Source of the DNA: Sequoia sempervirens
Taxonomy: Eukaryota; Streptophyta; Pinopsida; Cupressales; Cupressaceae
Assembly: GCA_007258455.2 (NCBI GenBank)
Contig: VDFB02195666.1
Location: forward strand, 1-64,000
Length of the DNA stretch: 64,000 nt
Reading direction: 5' to 3'
A model generated the notes under the pieces. The model was not told the origin of the DNA, made no database searches, and saw only the letters and a program-made list of their open reading frames with translations. A program made the translations under genes and the position numbers. Every line of letters begins with the position of its first letter. Position 1 is the first letter of the stretch. Positions 22,051 through 33,654 of the stretch are shown here, in pieces.

Positions 22051-24502
22051 TTTTCAATTGCAGCCTATTAGCAGTTCACCATCTTTGCATGTGCATGAGT
22101 GGAAAGATCAATGCAAGGTATCTTTTGAAAAAGAAGTGCAAGCGCTATCCCTATTTGATCGCACACACAATTTGGTTGATGATCTCTATTGGAAGGCTCA
22201 GTTTGAAGAGAGACAAAGTGGAGTTAAAGATGAAGTTGCTCTTCCTAAATTGCAACTAATTAGAGATTCCTTGGAGACCATGAAATCCGAGTACATAGGC
22301 TTGATTGAAGATAGAGATCATGCCGTCGAATCTGCAAAGAAGGCCTTCATTGTTTTCGAAGAAAGGGAGAGTATGGTTGATGAGCTCACTTTGGAGCTTA
22401 AATCAACAAAGGACAAGTTGAAAGAAACTCAGTTGGCTCTAAGAAAGGTTGAAGATCAGTTTGCAGATTTCAAACTTTTCAAGGAGCAAGAGGATGCACG
22501 AAGAGCTGGAGAAATCAAGCAAGTAATTGATGAGATTGATAGTCTTCAAGAGGAGTTTGATCTTGAAGGTTTCACAAGAAAATCAAAGGTTGCATGTGCA
22601 GATTTGGAGCAGCAAGATGAAAGGAATGACTTTCAAGTTTATGACAATCCTCTTTTTCAAGAAGGTGATGAGAAACGTTATGATAATCCTCTCTATGAAG
22701 TAGAGGATGAAATGGAGAATGAAACTGAGTTTGGTTTCCAGTGCTTGGATGCTTCGATATCACTCCATGAGGAAGTGCCACGTCTGTTGATTAGTAATGA
22801 ATGCATAAGTGGGTTTGAGGATGAAGTCTATGCATGGGAAGTGTTGATTCGAGGAGATTTCAACATCTTCAACACCAAGGTGTTAGCAAGGCAAGATTTG
22901 GTAGCTGCTGGTAACTTCATTACAGCAGCAAGCAGCAAAAATTTCAGTATTGTTACTCATGAAGCAGGGAAGAAAGATGGACCAGAACTTGATGTTTGTA
23001 TGCTTGTCAATCCATCCCTTTGGTTGAATGATGCTTTGGCACTTATTAGTCCATTTTTGAAGTTGGATTTGAGGTCATTTAATATTTCATGCCCCATTGT
23101 TGTTGAAACTTTCATGGATGGGCTTCAAGGGTTCAATAGAGGAGGTATCAATCTCTTTAGTACACACTTGATCCTTACTAGCTCTTGGGGATGCATTGAG
23201 ATTTCCTTGCATTGTGTTGAAATCCATTTTCAGTTGGGTATCCATGCTTGGGATTCTCAATATGGGTTGATAGAGCTTATTACTTGTGGAAAGAAGGACT
23301 TTTGGAGGGATAAGGATCAAAATTTCAGTATTAATGATGTTGTTACTTTCTTTACCAGCCCCTTGATGGTTCCGTTTGTTCATCAACAAATGGATTGGAG
23401 AGAAATTTTGAGTATGGATTGGAAAGAGGAACAATTGGTTGCTCTTGGCGTTGATCCTTGGCTAAGACAAGAGCAGATTTTGAGACTCGTGCTTGCTGGT
23501 TGGAGGCAGACCAGCCCTGTTACTTGTGGAGTTACTCTCGTTTGGGAGAGTTTTCCCATCACCACTTGCCAACGAGGTGGTAGTTTTCAGATGGAGATTG
23601 CTCTAGTATGTTTTCCGGGCATTTTTGAGGTGTTACCTTGCAACTCTATGCTCATATCATACACTCACACTTGGGAATTTCTTTGGTGCTGCTGTTTTTT
23701 CTTGTGTGAAGTACTAAAATCAGACTGCACTTCGCTGACTTCAGCCTTGAATAGCAGATATTATTTGTTCCTTCACACTTATCCTATTCTCGGAGTTCAT
23801 CTTATGAATGTTTGTGGTGTTAACCTTGAGAGTTTTCTCTCATTGTTGGTTCGGGACAGCGAACTACAACTTGTTTTGATTCATCATTTTGAGACTCATG
23901 AGGTTGGAACTATGAGAATTTTTTGTATTCTTCTTGGTGGTGTCAGTATAATTCAGTTGGTGCATAGTAGCTCCATGAGGAGACGTGAGTATGAGTTGGT
24001 TGAGCTCTTGCAAAGGATTGATTTCCTCTTTGCAAGGAGATTTGAAGATGACACTTTTACCATCAGGGCTTCGTTTGTTACCATGTGGAGGTATGTTGAG
24101 GAGTTTGATTTTGAGATGAGCAGCCTATCCTTCTTGCCTAGAATTGTGGTTGACAATGGTATGGTTGATATTGTTGACTTTGGGCATCGTGGACATGAGA
24201 CGTTACTTGATATTAATCTCAGTCCTTTAAGATCTTTAAGATCTTTCAGTTCGAGTATCATAGATGGTAACACGTTGGAGTTACAAGGGGAGTCAGTGCA
24301 GCATCGGCATGATATTTTCATTGATGTGATCAAAGTGGTGCAGCATCGGCGTGGTGGGTCCTTCCTGAGATGCACTTGGGAACCAGGGATCATACTTGTT
24401 TGCGTATGGATTAGTTTTAAAATTTCTGAAGTTGTGGTGGTATTGCTTGGGGACAAGCAATTTTGGGAAGGGCGGATTGTAATGTCCCCAACTCAAGCCT
24501 GA
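21986..24502 (+). CDS. Anonymous protein of element N, second part
   Basis: This is an open frame of 838 codons in frame 2, overlapping the end of the first part. The stretch before the A-run (21986-22033) is probably not native to it. Residues about 85-195 form a likely coiled coil ('LQLIRDSLETMKSEYIGLIE', 'DELTLELKSTKDKLKETQLA'). Two short repeats 'YDNPLF' and 'YDNPLY' follow near residues 214-232. The C-terminal half is hydrophobic with many W, C and F residues ('EFLWCCCFFLCEVL') and has no motif I can name. The last residues read LGDKQF before the polypurine tract, the same ending as the Pol protein of element A, then run 8 codons into the 3' LTR. This shows where foreign or diverged sequence joins the ancestral gypsy 3' end. 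Confidence 0.7.
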   Translation: MVKERSLGTAMRVAKMKKKSSDFQLQPISSSPSLHVHEWKDQCKVSFEKEVQALSLFDRTHNLVDDLYWKAQFEERQSGVKDEVALPKLQLIRDSLETMKSEYIGLIEDRDHAVESAKKAFIVFEERESMVDELTLELKSTKDKLKETQLALRKVEDQFADFKLFKEQEDARRAGEIKQVIDEIDSLQEEFDLEGFTRKSKVACADLEQQDERNDFQVYDNPLFQEGDEKRYDNPLYEVEDEMENETEFGFQCLDASISLHEEVPRLLISNECISGFEDEVYAWEVLIRGDFNIFNTKVLARQDLVAAGNFITAASSKNFSIVTHEAGKKDGPELDVCMLVNPSLWLNDALALISPFLKLDLRSFNISCPIVVETFMDGLQGFNRGGINLFSTHLILTSSWGCIEISLHCVEIHFQLGIHAWDSQYGLIELITCGKKDFWRDKDQNFSINDVVTFFTSPLMVPFVHQQMDWREILSMDWKEEQLVALGVDPWLRQEQILRLVLAGWRQTSPVTCGVTLVWESFPITTCQRGGSFQMEIALVCFPGIFEVLPCNSMLISYTHTWEFLWCCCFFLCEVLKSDCTSLTSALNSRYYLFLHTYPILGVHLMNVCGVNLESFLSLLVRDSELQLVLIHHFETHEVGTMRIFCILLGGVSIIQLVHSSSMRRREYELVELLQRIDFLFARRFEDDTFTIRASFVTMWRYVEEFDFEMSSLSFLPRIVVDNGMVDIVDFGHRGHETLLDINLSPLRSLRSFSSSIIDGNTLELQGESVQHRHDIFIDVIKVVQHRRGGSFLRCTWEPGIILVCVWISFKISEVVVVLLGDKQFWEGRIVMSPTQA
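24462..24477 (+). other. Polypurine tract of element N
   Basis: The run TTTTGGGAAGGGCGGAT directly precedes the 3' LTR at 24478. With the upstream 'ggggacaagcaa' it nearly matches the tract of element A. It serves as the plus-strand primer. Confidence 0.85.
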
Positions 24503-26405
24503 TATTTTCAGTGACCGTTGGCCTATTCCGGAGACCCGTAGGCTAGTCGGAAGGTAAAATTAGGGTTTCCTATTTTTAAGGAAGTTCTTGCTCGGAGTTG
24601 GTTGTTTCAATGGCGGATTCTTTCTGGGTTTTCAGAGAGCTTCGCAGTGGTATGTTCTTCTGGGCATTCTGAGCATCTTCGGGAATTTACTATTTTTAGT
24701 AAATACTATTTTGGGCAGTAAACAGGTTGGTCTCAGGCTGTTGACTTTCCTCTTCAGCTGTTTCAATTGGCATATTCAGATTCTGGCCTCGGGATACAGT
24801 TTGAGGTGATAAGTTGAATTATTTTAAAGAAGTTATGTTTAATGTTATATTTTAACATTGACCCTTGGCCTAGCAACTTTACTTTAAGTTGTGTTTAAAA
24901 GAGGTTCTTTATGGGTGGGCGCCTCATTAAAGGAATTGATTATAATTCTTATTAAAAGAATTATTCCCCAAGCAAAAGTGGACGCCAACTTCAATGAAGG
25001 AATAATTTAATATTTAAAAGTCAAAAATTGCAGCTTGAAGGAAAGGATGCCATTGGTTGAAGGATTAGGGTTTGACTCTTAAGAGAAGGTTAGGGTTTCG
25101 AGAAGAGTCAACCGAAAATTATAAAAGGAACACTTTGATCCTCAATTAATTATCTTTTGTCTACAGGAATGTTATGCTGCCAGATTGGCTTTGGGATCGC
25201 TTCGAGGAATGAAGGCCTCCTAGCTCGGGCATCGCTTCTTGCTTGCAATATAGCAACTAGTGGTGATTTAGTCTAGTTTGTGAGTTTGCTTTGAGTTGTG
25301 TGCATTGTAATCAGCTTGTGGCTGTCTAGATCAGATTATAGCATATTAGTTAATTTCTGGAAATTGCATTTTAAGCTACAGCAGATCCGTGTTTTCATTT
25401 GTAAATCAGAAAACAAAAATAATCTCGTTCTGGGTATTGTGTCATTGCATCTTATTGGTAAGGGCGCCCCTTCATGAATATTTGCAGATTTTAATACGAA
25501 GCTTATGATTTTATAATGCAAATCCGTCATTCCTTGAAGGCCGAACTTTCTAGAGTGCATTGGGATTCGTGTCAGTAATTAATAACCATTTTTAGATGCC
25601 ATTTCTTATTACTAAGTTAGGTGCCATCATTTTGAGGGTCTATTGCATCAGATTTGAGATCATTTGGGTGAGAAATGAGAGAGTTATGAGCATATGAGTA
25701 AATTCATAGGTTGCTGGTTTTATGACAAAAAGTGCAGATTTGTATGACAGTTTAAGAAATCTGCATCTTCCTTATCTGGTTGGTGTTGAGATTTCATTGT
25801 ATACTTTGCAGAAGCTTCCTTGTTGAATGCATCATTTGAAAGAGCATCTTAAGTCTTGATATTGCAGGCAATGACATCTTTGTAAGCTGGCAGTAGTACT
25901 GACCAGTTGTTCTTATTATTGCTCATCGTTATTGTAATACTTATTCTTCCTTCAGTTCTTGTTGTAATAGATAAATCTCCGCCCTATGGTAGCTACTCTC
26001 CCATTCTGGGTTAGCAAGCACATTCTGGGTGTTGAGTGTTTTCAGCTTTCAGCATTTCTCTTTCAAGCATTGTTATTGTAATCACTCCGTCATATGGTCG
26101 CCCCTCACTCCGCATTGGATTGGGTAGCACATACTTGACGTTGAGTTCCCTTTCAGTATTTAGAGTAGAAGATCCTCTGACCATATGCTCGCCATCATCG
26201 GCGCCATTCTTGGTTAGAGTTGCTTTTTGCATAAGCAGTTTGATTCAGATCCTCTGACCAATGCTCACACCTTGCCCACATCGGGATCCTGGTGTACATA
26301 CTGGTTAGAGTTGCTTCAGTACGTTTTGGTTTATCATCTAACCTTAACGGGCGCTTGTAATTTGAAATTGTAAAAAATCGAAAAAATTTGGCTCGGAATA
26401 TTCCA
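24478..26405 (+). repeat. 3' LTR of element N
   Basis: A 1,928-bp copy of the 5' LTR, with the TATA box at 25120-25128. It ends ATTCCA and is followed by the target duplication GGGTA, after which element B's LTR resumes ('agtgtccctcc'). The small frames at 24588-24809, 25336-25560 and 26011-26257 are duplicated from the 5' LTR and are not genes. Confidence 0.95.
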
Positions 26406-27453
26406 GGGTAAGTGTCCCTCCTTGGATGCTACTTCAGAGTAAGCCTCTCTTACAACATTTGGATTTTCCCCCTGGCTACGTATCTAATGTTCTTTATTAT
26501 TGTGCAGTCTCTAACAATGATCAACCCGTTCTCCTACTAGTAATACTTCTTATTCCTCCAACCCGTAGTTATATCTCCCTGTTTGAATCTATCTTATCAT
26601 TTTATAACTTGCTTTGCCAACAGTCCCAATCTTTTGTTCTCCAAGGGGTACGTCCTTTGGCAACTATCGCCTTGTTTAATTTGTCAAAATCATTCTTTAA
26701 TCATGACTTTTGGAATCGGCATAAGTATTCCTATTGTGATTAATCGCTTCCAAGTCAGTGGTAGATGATTGAAATAGATTGATTTCCTTTGACTTTAGGC
26801 AATATACGTGACCATTCCTTGTGCGGCTGTAGGAGTGTTATCGGCATAAATATATTTACCAATATACAAATGATATCGAGTCTCTTATTTTGAAGATTTC
26901 TGCCGCTAGTGTGTTTTCATTTTGCATCATACATGGGCTTGTGGAGCTCTAATGTGGGCCTAGTAGTAATGTTGCATTTGTTGGGGTGATGTGGAATCAG
27001 AGAAGGCAGCAGGTTATTATTACATGTCTATCAGGAGCTGCTTGCTAGAGTGCCTCTTGTTGGGCGTCGCAATACTAGTATAGCCAACTTATGGAGATGA
27101 TTATCATTGAAGGTTAATCGATTCCCATTGATTATTCTATTCGCTAAATGAGAAGTCCTTGTTGGAAATTTCACAGGTATTTTCCTATGGCATGTAATTC
27201 AAATATATATTTATTTATGCAATCTGAATTATGTGTATGTAATGTTCCTTATATAATTTTATATTAAAATATTATACTGATGATCGTTTGATATTCATAT
27301 TTTATATTCGACTATTATAATTATGATATTATCAGTGATAAGTATAATTATAATGATATTTTAAATTGCATTTCGTTATATTTATATTTTTAATATTGAT
27401 GTAGTATTTTCAGTACTTTGTATTTTGGGTGCTACAATTTTGGGGACATGATA

Positions 27454-29116
27454 GTCCACCCCACCCAAGATTGCTTGTCCTCAAGCAATCACTTTCAACC
27501 AATTTTGAGGTGAGAATGATCCTAGGGTTTGTGGTTTATGGGTCCACGATTTAACTTAACTTATACTTATGTAATCAATTTTGTTAAAACTTGATTCGTA
27601 TCAAATTTATTCAAGGTACCTAACATTGAAGTCCCTTCACAGTTCAAACATCAACCTAATTTGCAAGGGTTCTATTCTTAGTTGGTTTCTTCGATCTCTT
27701 TTGTATCCCAAGTTTGAGGGAATCCCACTTTTTTCCTTCGATAGTTACTTGTCATTATTGAATTTGGATACTAATAATAATTCAATGATAGGCACAGTTC
27801 TTATACTATGTAGTAATCATAAACACCCATGGAGTAATCTTTGTTAATGGCACATCTGGAATGAAGCAAATGCATGGATATACTTAATGAAGCATGAACA
27901 TAAATACACATAGTATATACCGGAATATATGTGGGTTACAAGGTATACCCATAAACACACATAAGTCACAAAGTGACTGCACGCAAGTTGCAAGATATGC
28001 ACATGAGTACAACTAAAATACAAGGTATGCACATGAATACAAAACACAAAGTATACACATGATCACACACAAATCATAATGTAAGCCACAAAGTATTTAC
28101 TTGAAGGCCCTTGAATATAAGTCATAGTATGCACTTGGATACACTTGAATACACAAAGTCCAATGGTATACACTTGAATGCATTTGAATACATAAGTCAC
28201 ACTTGAATATAATTGAATACATACGTCACAAGGTATACATTTGGATACACTTGAATACATATAAGCCACTCTTGAATACACTTGAATTCATAAGTCACAA
28301 GGTATACACTTTTGATACACTTGAATACATATAAACCACACTTGAATTCATAAGTCACAAGGTATACACCTGGATATACTTGAATACTTATAAGCCACAC
28401 TTGAATACACTTGAATTCATAAGTCACAAGGTATACACTTGGGTATACTTGAATACATATAAGCCACACTTGACTACATAAAGTGCTCATAGGAAGAATG
28501 AAGCATACACGCGAATACACATGAAGTATACATATAAATACACATAAGTCGCATGGATACACATTTACATATGAGTACACACAAGTCATAATATACTCTT
28601 TATAGCTTAAAACCACATAAATCAGAAGTTAAGGCAAACAACCAATTAGCTGAACCAAGCAGATAAGTAGCTCAAGCAAGCAAGCACCCAACTCAAGCAC
28701 ACAAGTGAGTAGCTCAAACACACAAGCAAGTAGCTCAACCACACAGGCTAGTAGCTCAAGCAGTTTGACATCAATGACAAAATACTCAACATGTCCATAA
28801 TGCATCCTAGATAGAAAGAAATTGGTGCGTTGCACACTACACCGTGGGTCCTATCCTCAACTCCACAAAGCTAAGTATATAGTTTGACAACTGGGGAGGG
28901 GATTCGGTGCATCCCATACTACATCGCGGGTCTGTCCACCATCCCAAGGTCACCCAGTATACACATGAGTACACAATATACACTTGAAGTCAAAGTATAT
29001 GCAATGTATACACATAGTTGCATCAGTACATGTAGGTCATAAAGTATACACATGGAAGGCACACACATATGGAGATACATTAACATAGGTTGGTAGGAAC
29101 ATGCTCAGATACCACT
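27454..29116 (-). repeat. Non-coding interior of element B with tandem repeats
   Basis: Read on the minus strand, the purine tract GGGTGGGGTGGAC abuts the 3' LTR at 27454, and 'GGACAAGCAATC' stands before it. The primer site (complement of 29103-29114, TGGTATCTGAGC) is 2 bp from the 5' LTR and has one mismatch to the Met-tRNA type. Between them, 27890-28620 is a degenerate tandem array of units of roughly 30-45 bp containing 'cacttgaatacat', 'aagtcacaaggtatac' and 'aagccaca'. 28640-28770 holds several units of about 25 bp around 'agtagctcaa-cacacaag'. The Tyr/Val-rich frames across the array are a product of the repeats. No Gag or Pol sequence was seen. Confidence 0.75.
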
Positions 29117-31527
29117 TGTAATGTCCCCAATTTGGAGAACCCCTAAATCTTCCCTAATTTATTAATTTCAAATAATCAGTAGGGTTTAGGGAATATCTAT
29201 AACTTGATTAGGTCCCTGCAAGACAGAATTATAAAGTATTTACATATAATATTATATGATGCTCTCATTTGAATATGTAAAGAAACAAGGAAAGTAAGAT
29301 TAGTGGTACAACTAACTATTAAGACCAGCAAATATGTTACTAAACATTTATAAATAAAGACAATATCATATTATAAATATATTGAATTTTCTGTAGATTT
29401 CCTAATTCATTCTTCCTTGAACATAATGGTCTGATAGGGTGCCCAAGAAATCCTCTACCCTAGGCCCAAGAGCAGTACACCCCTCTTGGCCCCATGTGGC
29501 CCCTTGACATCCATGTGGGGTGGTGTTCCTAGTGAGGTGTCCTATCGCCATTCCCCTTTATCAAAACCATTATTGCTTAATCATGTTCAGAGGTTGAGGG
29601 TGCAGCTACAGCAGGGTGTCCTGGGAAGTCACTCCCTTTAAGCCCAAAAGAAGTACACCCCTCTTGGCCCACATGTGGCAGGCTTCAGCCATCCACCATG
29701 GGGTGGTGTACTTGGAGGATGACCGCAACGCTGTTTCCGTTCCTTGTAGGCCCTCAACTCCCTTATCATTACAATCAAATCGTCAAAATGTAGTCCATAT
29801 TTTAATCTTACATATTAAATCAATCCATATAGAGATCAATAATACATACACCATTTCACATTTAGCAAAATAGGGAGAATCAAATGTATGTAGGTATTTA
29901 TACATACTTGGGTGTGATCTGCTAGAGCCTTTCTGGATTTTCACAGTCACCGATCTTGCAGAACTCCCTTGTCCTTTATCCAATCACGATGCCTTTCTTT
30001 CTTGTTCTATTTTTCAATAGAGTAATATATCGTACCCAAGTTATGTAGGCAGGTAATTTGTCTTTTTTCTCTTCTCCTCTTAATCACTTTTGTTTAGAAC
30101 ATATTGCTCAAGGGGAACAGATAGATTAGATCCAATACATAATTATAAATAAGGATTAATGATTGCTGAATGCATCACTATGGTATAACATAAGTAGTGC
30201 GTATATATATGTATATCCCCATGGCCATTTACAAGCACTTATTTTATTACATAATTAGATCAGAGATATGCATTTAGCAAGAAGACATATGATACCCAAA
30301 CCTGGGAGTATTGTGGGGGTCTGAAATGGGAACAACAAACTGCTTTTGATCACGCCAAGTTTGAGGAGCACTAACAACCACCTGTAGATGTGAAATGCTT
30401 CCTATCTGGTCTCCATACCCAACAAGCACAATATAGTTTTGCTATAGACTGAGTTAATTTCTCCACATCCTGATTTGTGGGGCTAGTAAGTGTCCCTCCT
30501 TGGACACTGCTTCTGAGTAAGCCTCTCTTACAACATGCGGATTTTCCCCTTGGCTATGTATCTAATGTTCTTTATTATTGTGCAGTCTGTAACAATGATC
30601 AACTCGTTCTCTTGCTAGTAATACTTCTTATTCTTCCAACCCCTATCTATATCTCCCTGTTTGAATCTATCTTATCATTTTATAACTTGCTTTGCCAATT
30701 GCCCCAATCTTTCGTTCTCCAAGGGGTACATCCTTTGGCAACTATCGCCTTGTTTAATTTATTAAAATCATTCTTTAATCGTGGCTTTTGGAATCGACGT
30801 AAGTTTTCCTATTGTGATTAACTGCTTCCAAGTTAGTGGCAAACGATTGAAATAGATTGACTTCCTTTGACTTTAGGCAATATATGTGACCTTCATTCCT
30901 TAAGCTGCCGTAGGAGTGTTATCAACATAAATATATTTACCAATATATGAATGATATCGAGTTCTCGTTTTGAAGATTGCTGCTGCCAGTGTGTTTTCAT
31001 TTTGCATCATACATGGGCTCGTGGAGCTCTAACGTGGGCTTGGTAGTAATGTTGCATTTTTCGAGGTGATGTGGTATCAGAGAAGTCAGCAGGTTATTAT
31101 TACATGTCTTTTGGGAGCTGCTTGGTAGAGTGCCTCTTGCTGGGCGCCACAATACTAGTGTAGCCAACTTATGAAGAAGATTATTATTGAAGGTTAATCG
31201 ATTCCCATTGATTATTCTATTCGCTAAATGAGAAGTCCGGGTTGGAAATTTCACGGGTATTTTCCTATAGCATGTAATTCATATATATATTTATTTATGC
31301 AATCTGAATTTTGTGTATGTAATGTTCCTCATATAATTTTATATTAAAATATTATACCAATGATCGTTTGATATTTATATTTTATATTCAACTAATATAA
31401 TTATAATATTATCGGTGATAATTATAGTTATAATGATATTCTAAATTGCATTTCGTTATATTTATATTTTTAATATTGATGTAGTATTTTCAATACTTCG
31501 TATTTTGGATGTTATGATTTTGGGGAC
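29117..31527 (-). repeat. 5' LTR of element B
   Basis: The uninterrupted copy starts TGTAATGTCCCC on the plus strand. Its last six bases (ATGACA) lie at 43957-43962, because giant LTR G1 was inserted just before the end. It supplies the template for recognising the S3 and N insertions in the other copy. The 'gtgtccctcc' block begins near 30487, and the AT-rich tail is near 31260-31500. Confidence 0.88.
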
Positions 31528-32334
31528 TGTTGGTGTAATAACTAACACCTCTAGAGTGCAAGTTGGTACAGATAGCTATGCACACTACGCAATGAGTGCT
31601 CTTCAAATCAGGAGGGGAAGCTCCCTCGTTGTGTGGACAAAAATGCTTGAAAAGTAAACTAAACTATATCCTGTCTTTTTGTCTCAGTTGTAAGAGGCAC
31701 AAGGTTTGCAATAAACTTCGAACGTTGCAACTAAGTATTTTCTGGTTTCGCTTAGCTACAACCCAAAACTAAGTAACTTAAACTATCCAATCCCCTCAAG
31801 ATATCAGAGCATGAGGAAACGGAGTGGGAATGATTATTAGACGATAAACCGGGTACAAACTCACAACGTGAAGGCAAGGTGGCACAACTATCTGCTTGTC
31901 TGTATAGGCTTATTACTCACACACATCACACGATAAACCAAGTATAGATTCTCAACTTTAAGGCAAGGTGGCACAACTATCTGCTCAATCTGAATAAGTT
32001 TATTGAATACAAAACACAAAGGATAGCCAACTAGGACAGCAAATTGCATAGGTGAAACACGCATACAATTTACGATCGAACTAGCCACTATATCTAACTA
32101 AGGCAAGCATTCACCATAATAATTGCATGAAACCCAAGTGGCATAACAATTCATTATCACAATAAATACTCATGAATAGATACAAAATGAGCAATATTAC
32201 AGGCAAGGTAGGGACAACATATATTTCTCTCTCGTGCAAAAGTTCGTGAACAGATACAAAATAGCAATACTACAGGCAAGGTGGGCACAACATGTATGCT
32301 ATCACGCAAAAGTTAATTACAAATGAGCTGAAAG

Positions 32335-32346
32335 CTCTTATTTATA
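32335..32346 (-). promoter_or_regulatory. TATA box of giant LTR G1
   Basis: The minus strand reads TATAAATAAGAG, identical to 51752-51763 in G2. It lies about 0.8 kb before the LTR's 3' end and downstream of the LTR-borne frame, so that frame would belong to U3. Confidence 0.65.
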
Positions 32347-33654
32347 GACATCGAAAGATGTAGGGAATCCTAAAATCACCTTGAGTCAACTACAGTCTTG
32401 CAATGCATGCAAGATTTATTGCTAAACCTTAATAAAGCAAACTATATAGTTAGCTGGAAAGCTAGTATCAGTTAACCGGTACAACTAATCTAAGTGGACA
32501 TTGTGCAAGCATGCACGTCCTTATTGAAAGAAAAGTTAACTAGAATACTATCATCAGTTAACGTAAACCCTAAATACAACTCCAAGTGAACATAGATAAT
32601 CTCAGAATAGACATGCATGAGATGTGACAGCGAGTTAACTTGAAAGGGTAACACCGAGTTTAACTCTTGTGTTTAATGTCTACTTTAAGAGGCGGGAGTT
32701 GAAGTCTACTGGCCGTGATCTCGAGCAACCAATCCCTCAACGAGATTGTTAATTGCATCACTGTCTGGAGCACTATTACTTTGCCGAAGTATGCTGTGTT
32801 TGTGCAGCATGTCCTCACTAGCTGTAATCTGACACTAAAGTTCACCTCTGCTCTTGGTCGCTTCATCGAACAATGTTGACATGACTGTAAGTTGATTAAC
32901 CCTACAACCAATGGTCTATCCCTTGAAAATACTATGAATGAGTGCTTGGAGCTCTTACTGTACATCAATAAGCTCAACATACGCACCACCCTCAATATGA
33001 TATTGGCACGGTATGCGGGACATGAGAGTTCTCACATACTGGAGTGCACTAGTGACGTGCTCTCTACTCTCAGCCAACTCTGATGCCATCGTTTCTCCTG
33101 TCTTTGCCTTGAATACCAACTGTGTCTTCCAAGCGTAGATAGCTTCTTTATCTTCTGCATCTGTGACTGATTCATATGCCACACTCAAGTGAGCAATCAT
33201 AATCTCATCCCGCGGTCTGTCAATCGCCATGTCTTGCTCCTCATCTTGGAGACTTAGACGGAGTTCACGAGCATTGTACCGCAATTGGTATAACTCTACA
33301 AGTACAGAGCGGCCTCTAGCAACAAACTCCTCCTCCCACTCCTCCAAACGCTTACTGTATGCAACAAGGTGATTAAGCTGATGTTGTTTTGCTGGTGGCT
33401 CTAGCATCAGTGGGAGTGTAGCGGTGACATTTGACTTGTGTACAAGGCTAGAAATGTACTGACGAAGCTGCTTGATTTCAGCCTTGGGGGCTGCTTTGTC
33501 TTCTCCATCTTTAATCATCCTATCTCTTGCACTATCTGTAGCAACCTGTAGGAGATCAAGCTGTCTGGTGGGTGCTTTGACCAAGGTTGACTGTGATCAC
33601 ATCGAAATCCTGAGCTTCAATCTCATCTAAATTCTTCCCCTCTAGAGGTATGGC

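Larger units (their letters stand above)
18607..26405 (+). mobile_element. Young non-autonomous LTR element N with an anonymous ORF
   Basis: This is a structurally complete element of 7,799 bp. LTRs of 1,921 and 1,928 bp differ by only a handful of substitutions and one 7-bp indel as far as I can see. The target-site duplication GGGTA is perfect (18602-18606 and 26406-26410). A Met-tRNA primer site, a polypurine tract and an interior of 3,950 bp are present. The interior holds one long anonymous reading frame, broken once, and none of Gag, protease, RT, RNase H or integrase. LTR ends, primer site and 3' tail match the gypsy lineage of element A, the likely type of enzyme donor. Its age is low compared with A, B and G1. 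Confidence 0.93.
15442..27453 (-). repeat. 3' LTR of element B, interrupted twice
   Basis: The LTR consists of 15442-16278, 18078-18606 and 26411-27453, counting each duplication once. It is split by S3 and by element N. The pieces follow 29117-31527 in order, for example 'aactcccttgtcctttatcc', the block around 'catatgatacccaaacctggg', and 'gtaagtgtccctccttgga' after the N insertion. It ends ACATGATA, where the other copy has ACATGACA. Several small frames inside have equivalents in the other LTR and show no protein similarity. Confidence 0.88.

Noticed and set aside
23087..24456. Minus-strand frames opposite the second part of the element N ORF
   Set aside because: They are shorter than the plus-strand frame, which fills the interior from primer site to purine tract. 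They look like shadows of its codon bias.
20647..24502. The element N frame as an ordinary host gene
   Set aside because: It lies exactly between a primer site and a polypurine tract flanked by two LTRs and a target duplication, so it moves with the element. An ancient host origin remains possible.
24588..26257. Small frames at 18710-18931, 19458-19682 and 20133-20379 with duplicates at 24588-26257 as a gene family
   Set aside because: They are positions within the two near-identical LTRs of element N, duplicated by reverse transcription.
27844..28616. Tyr/Val/Ile-rich minus-strand frames that look repetitive
   Set aside because: They are translations of the tandem array inside element B, with no start context or conservation evidence.
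27890..28620. CRISPR-like array
   Set aside because: Repeat units are degenerate and contiguous without unique spacers, and the genome is a plant's.
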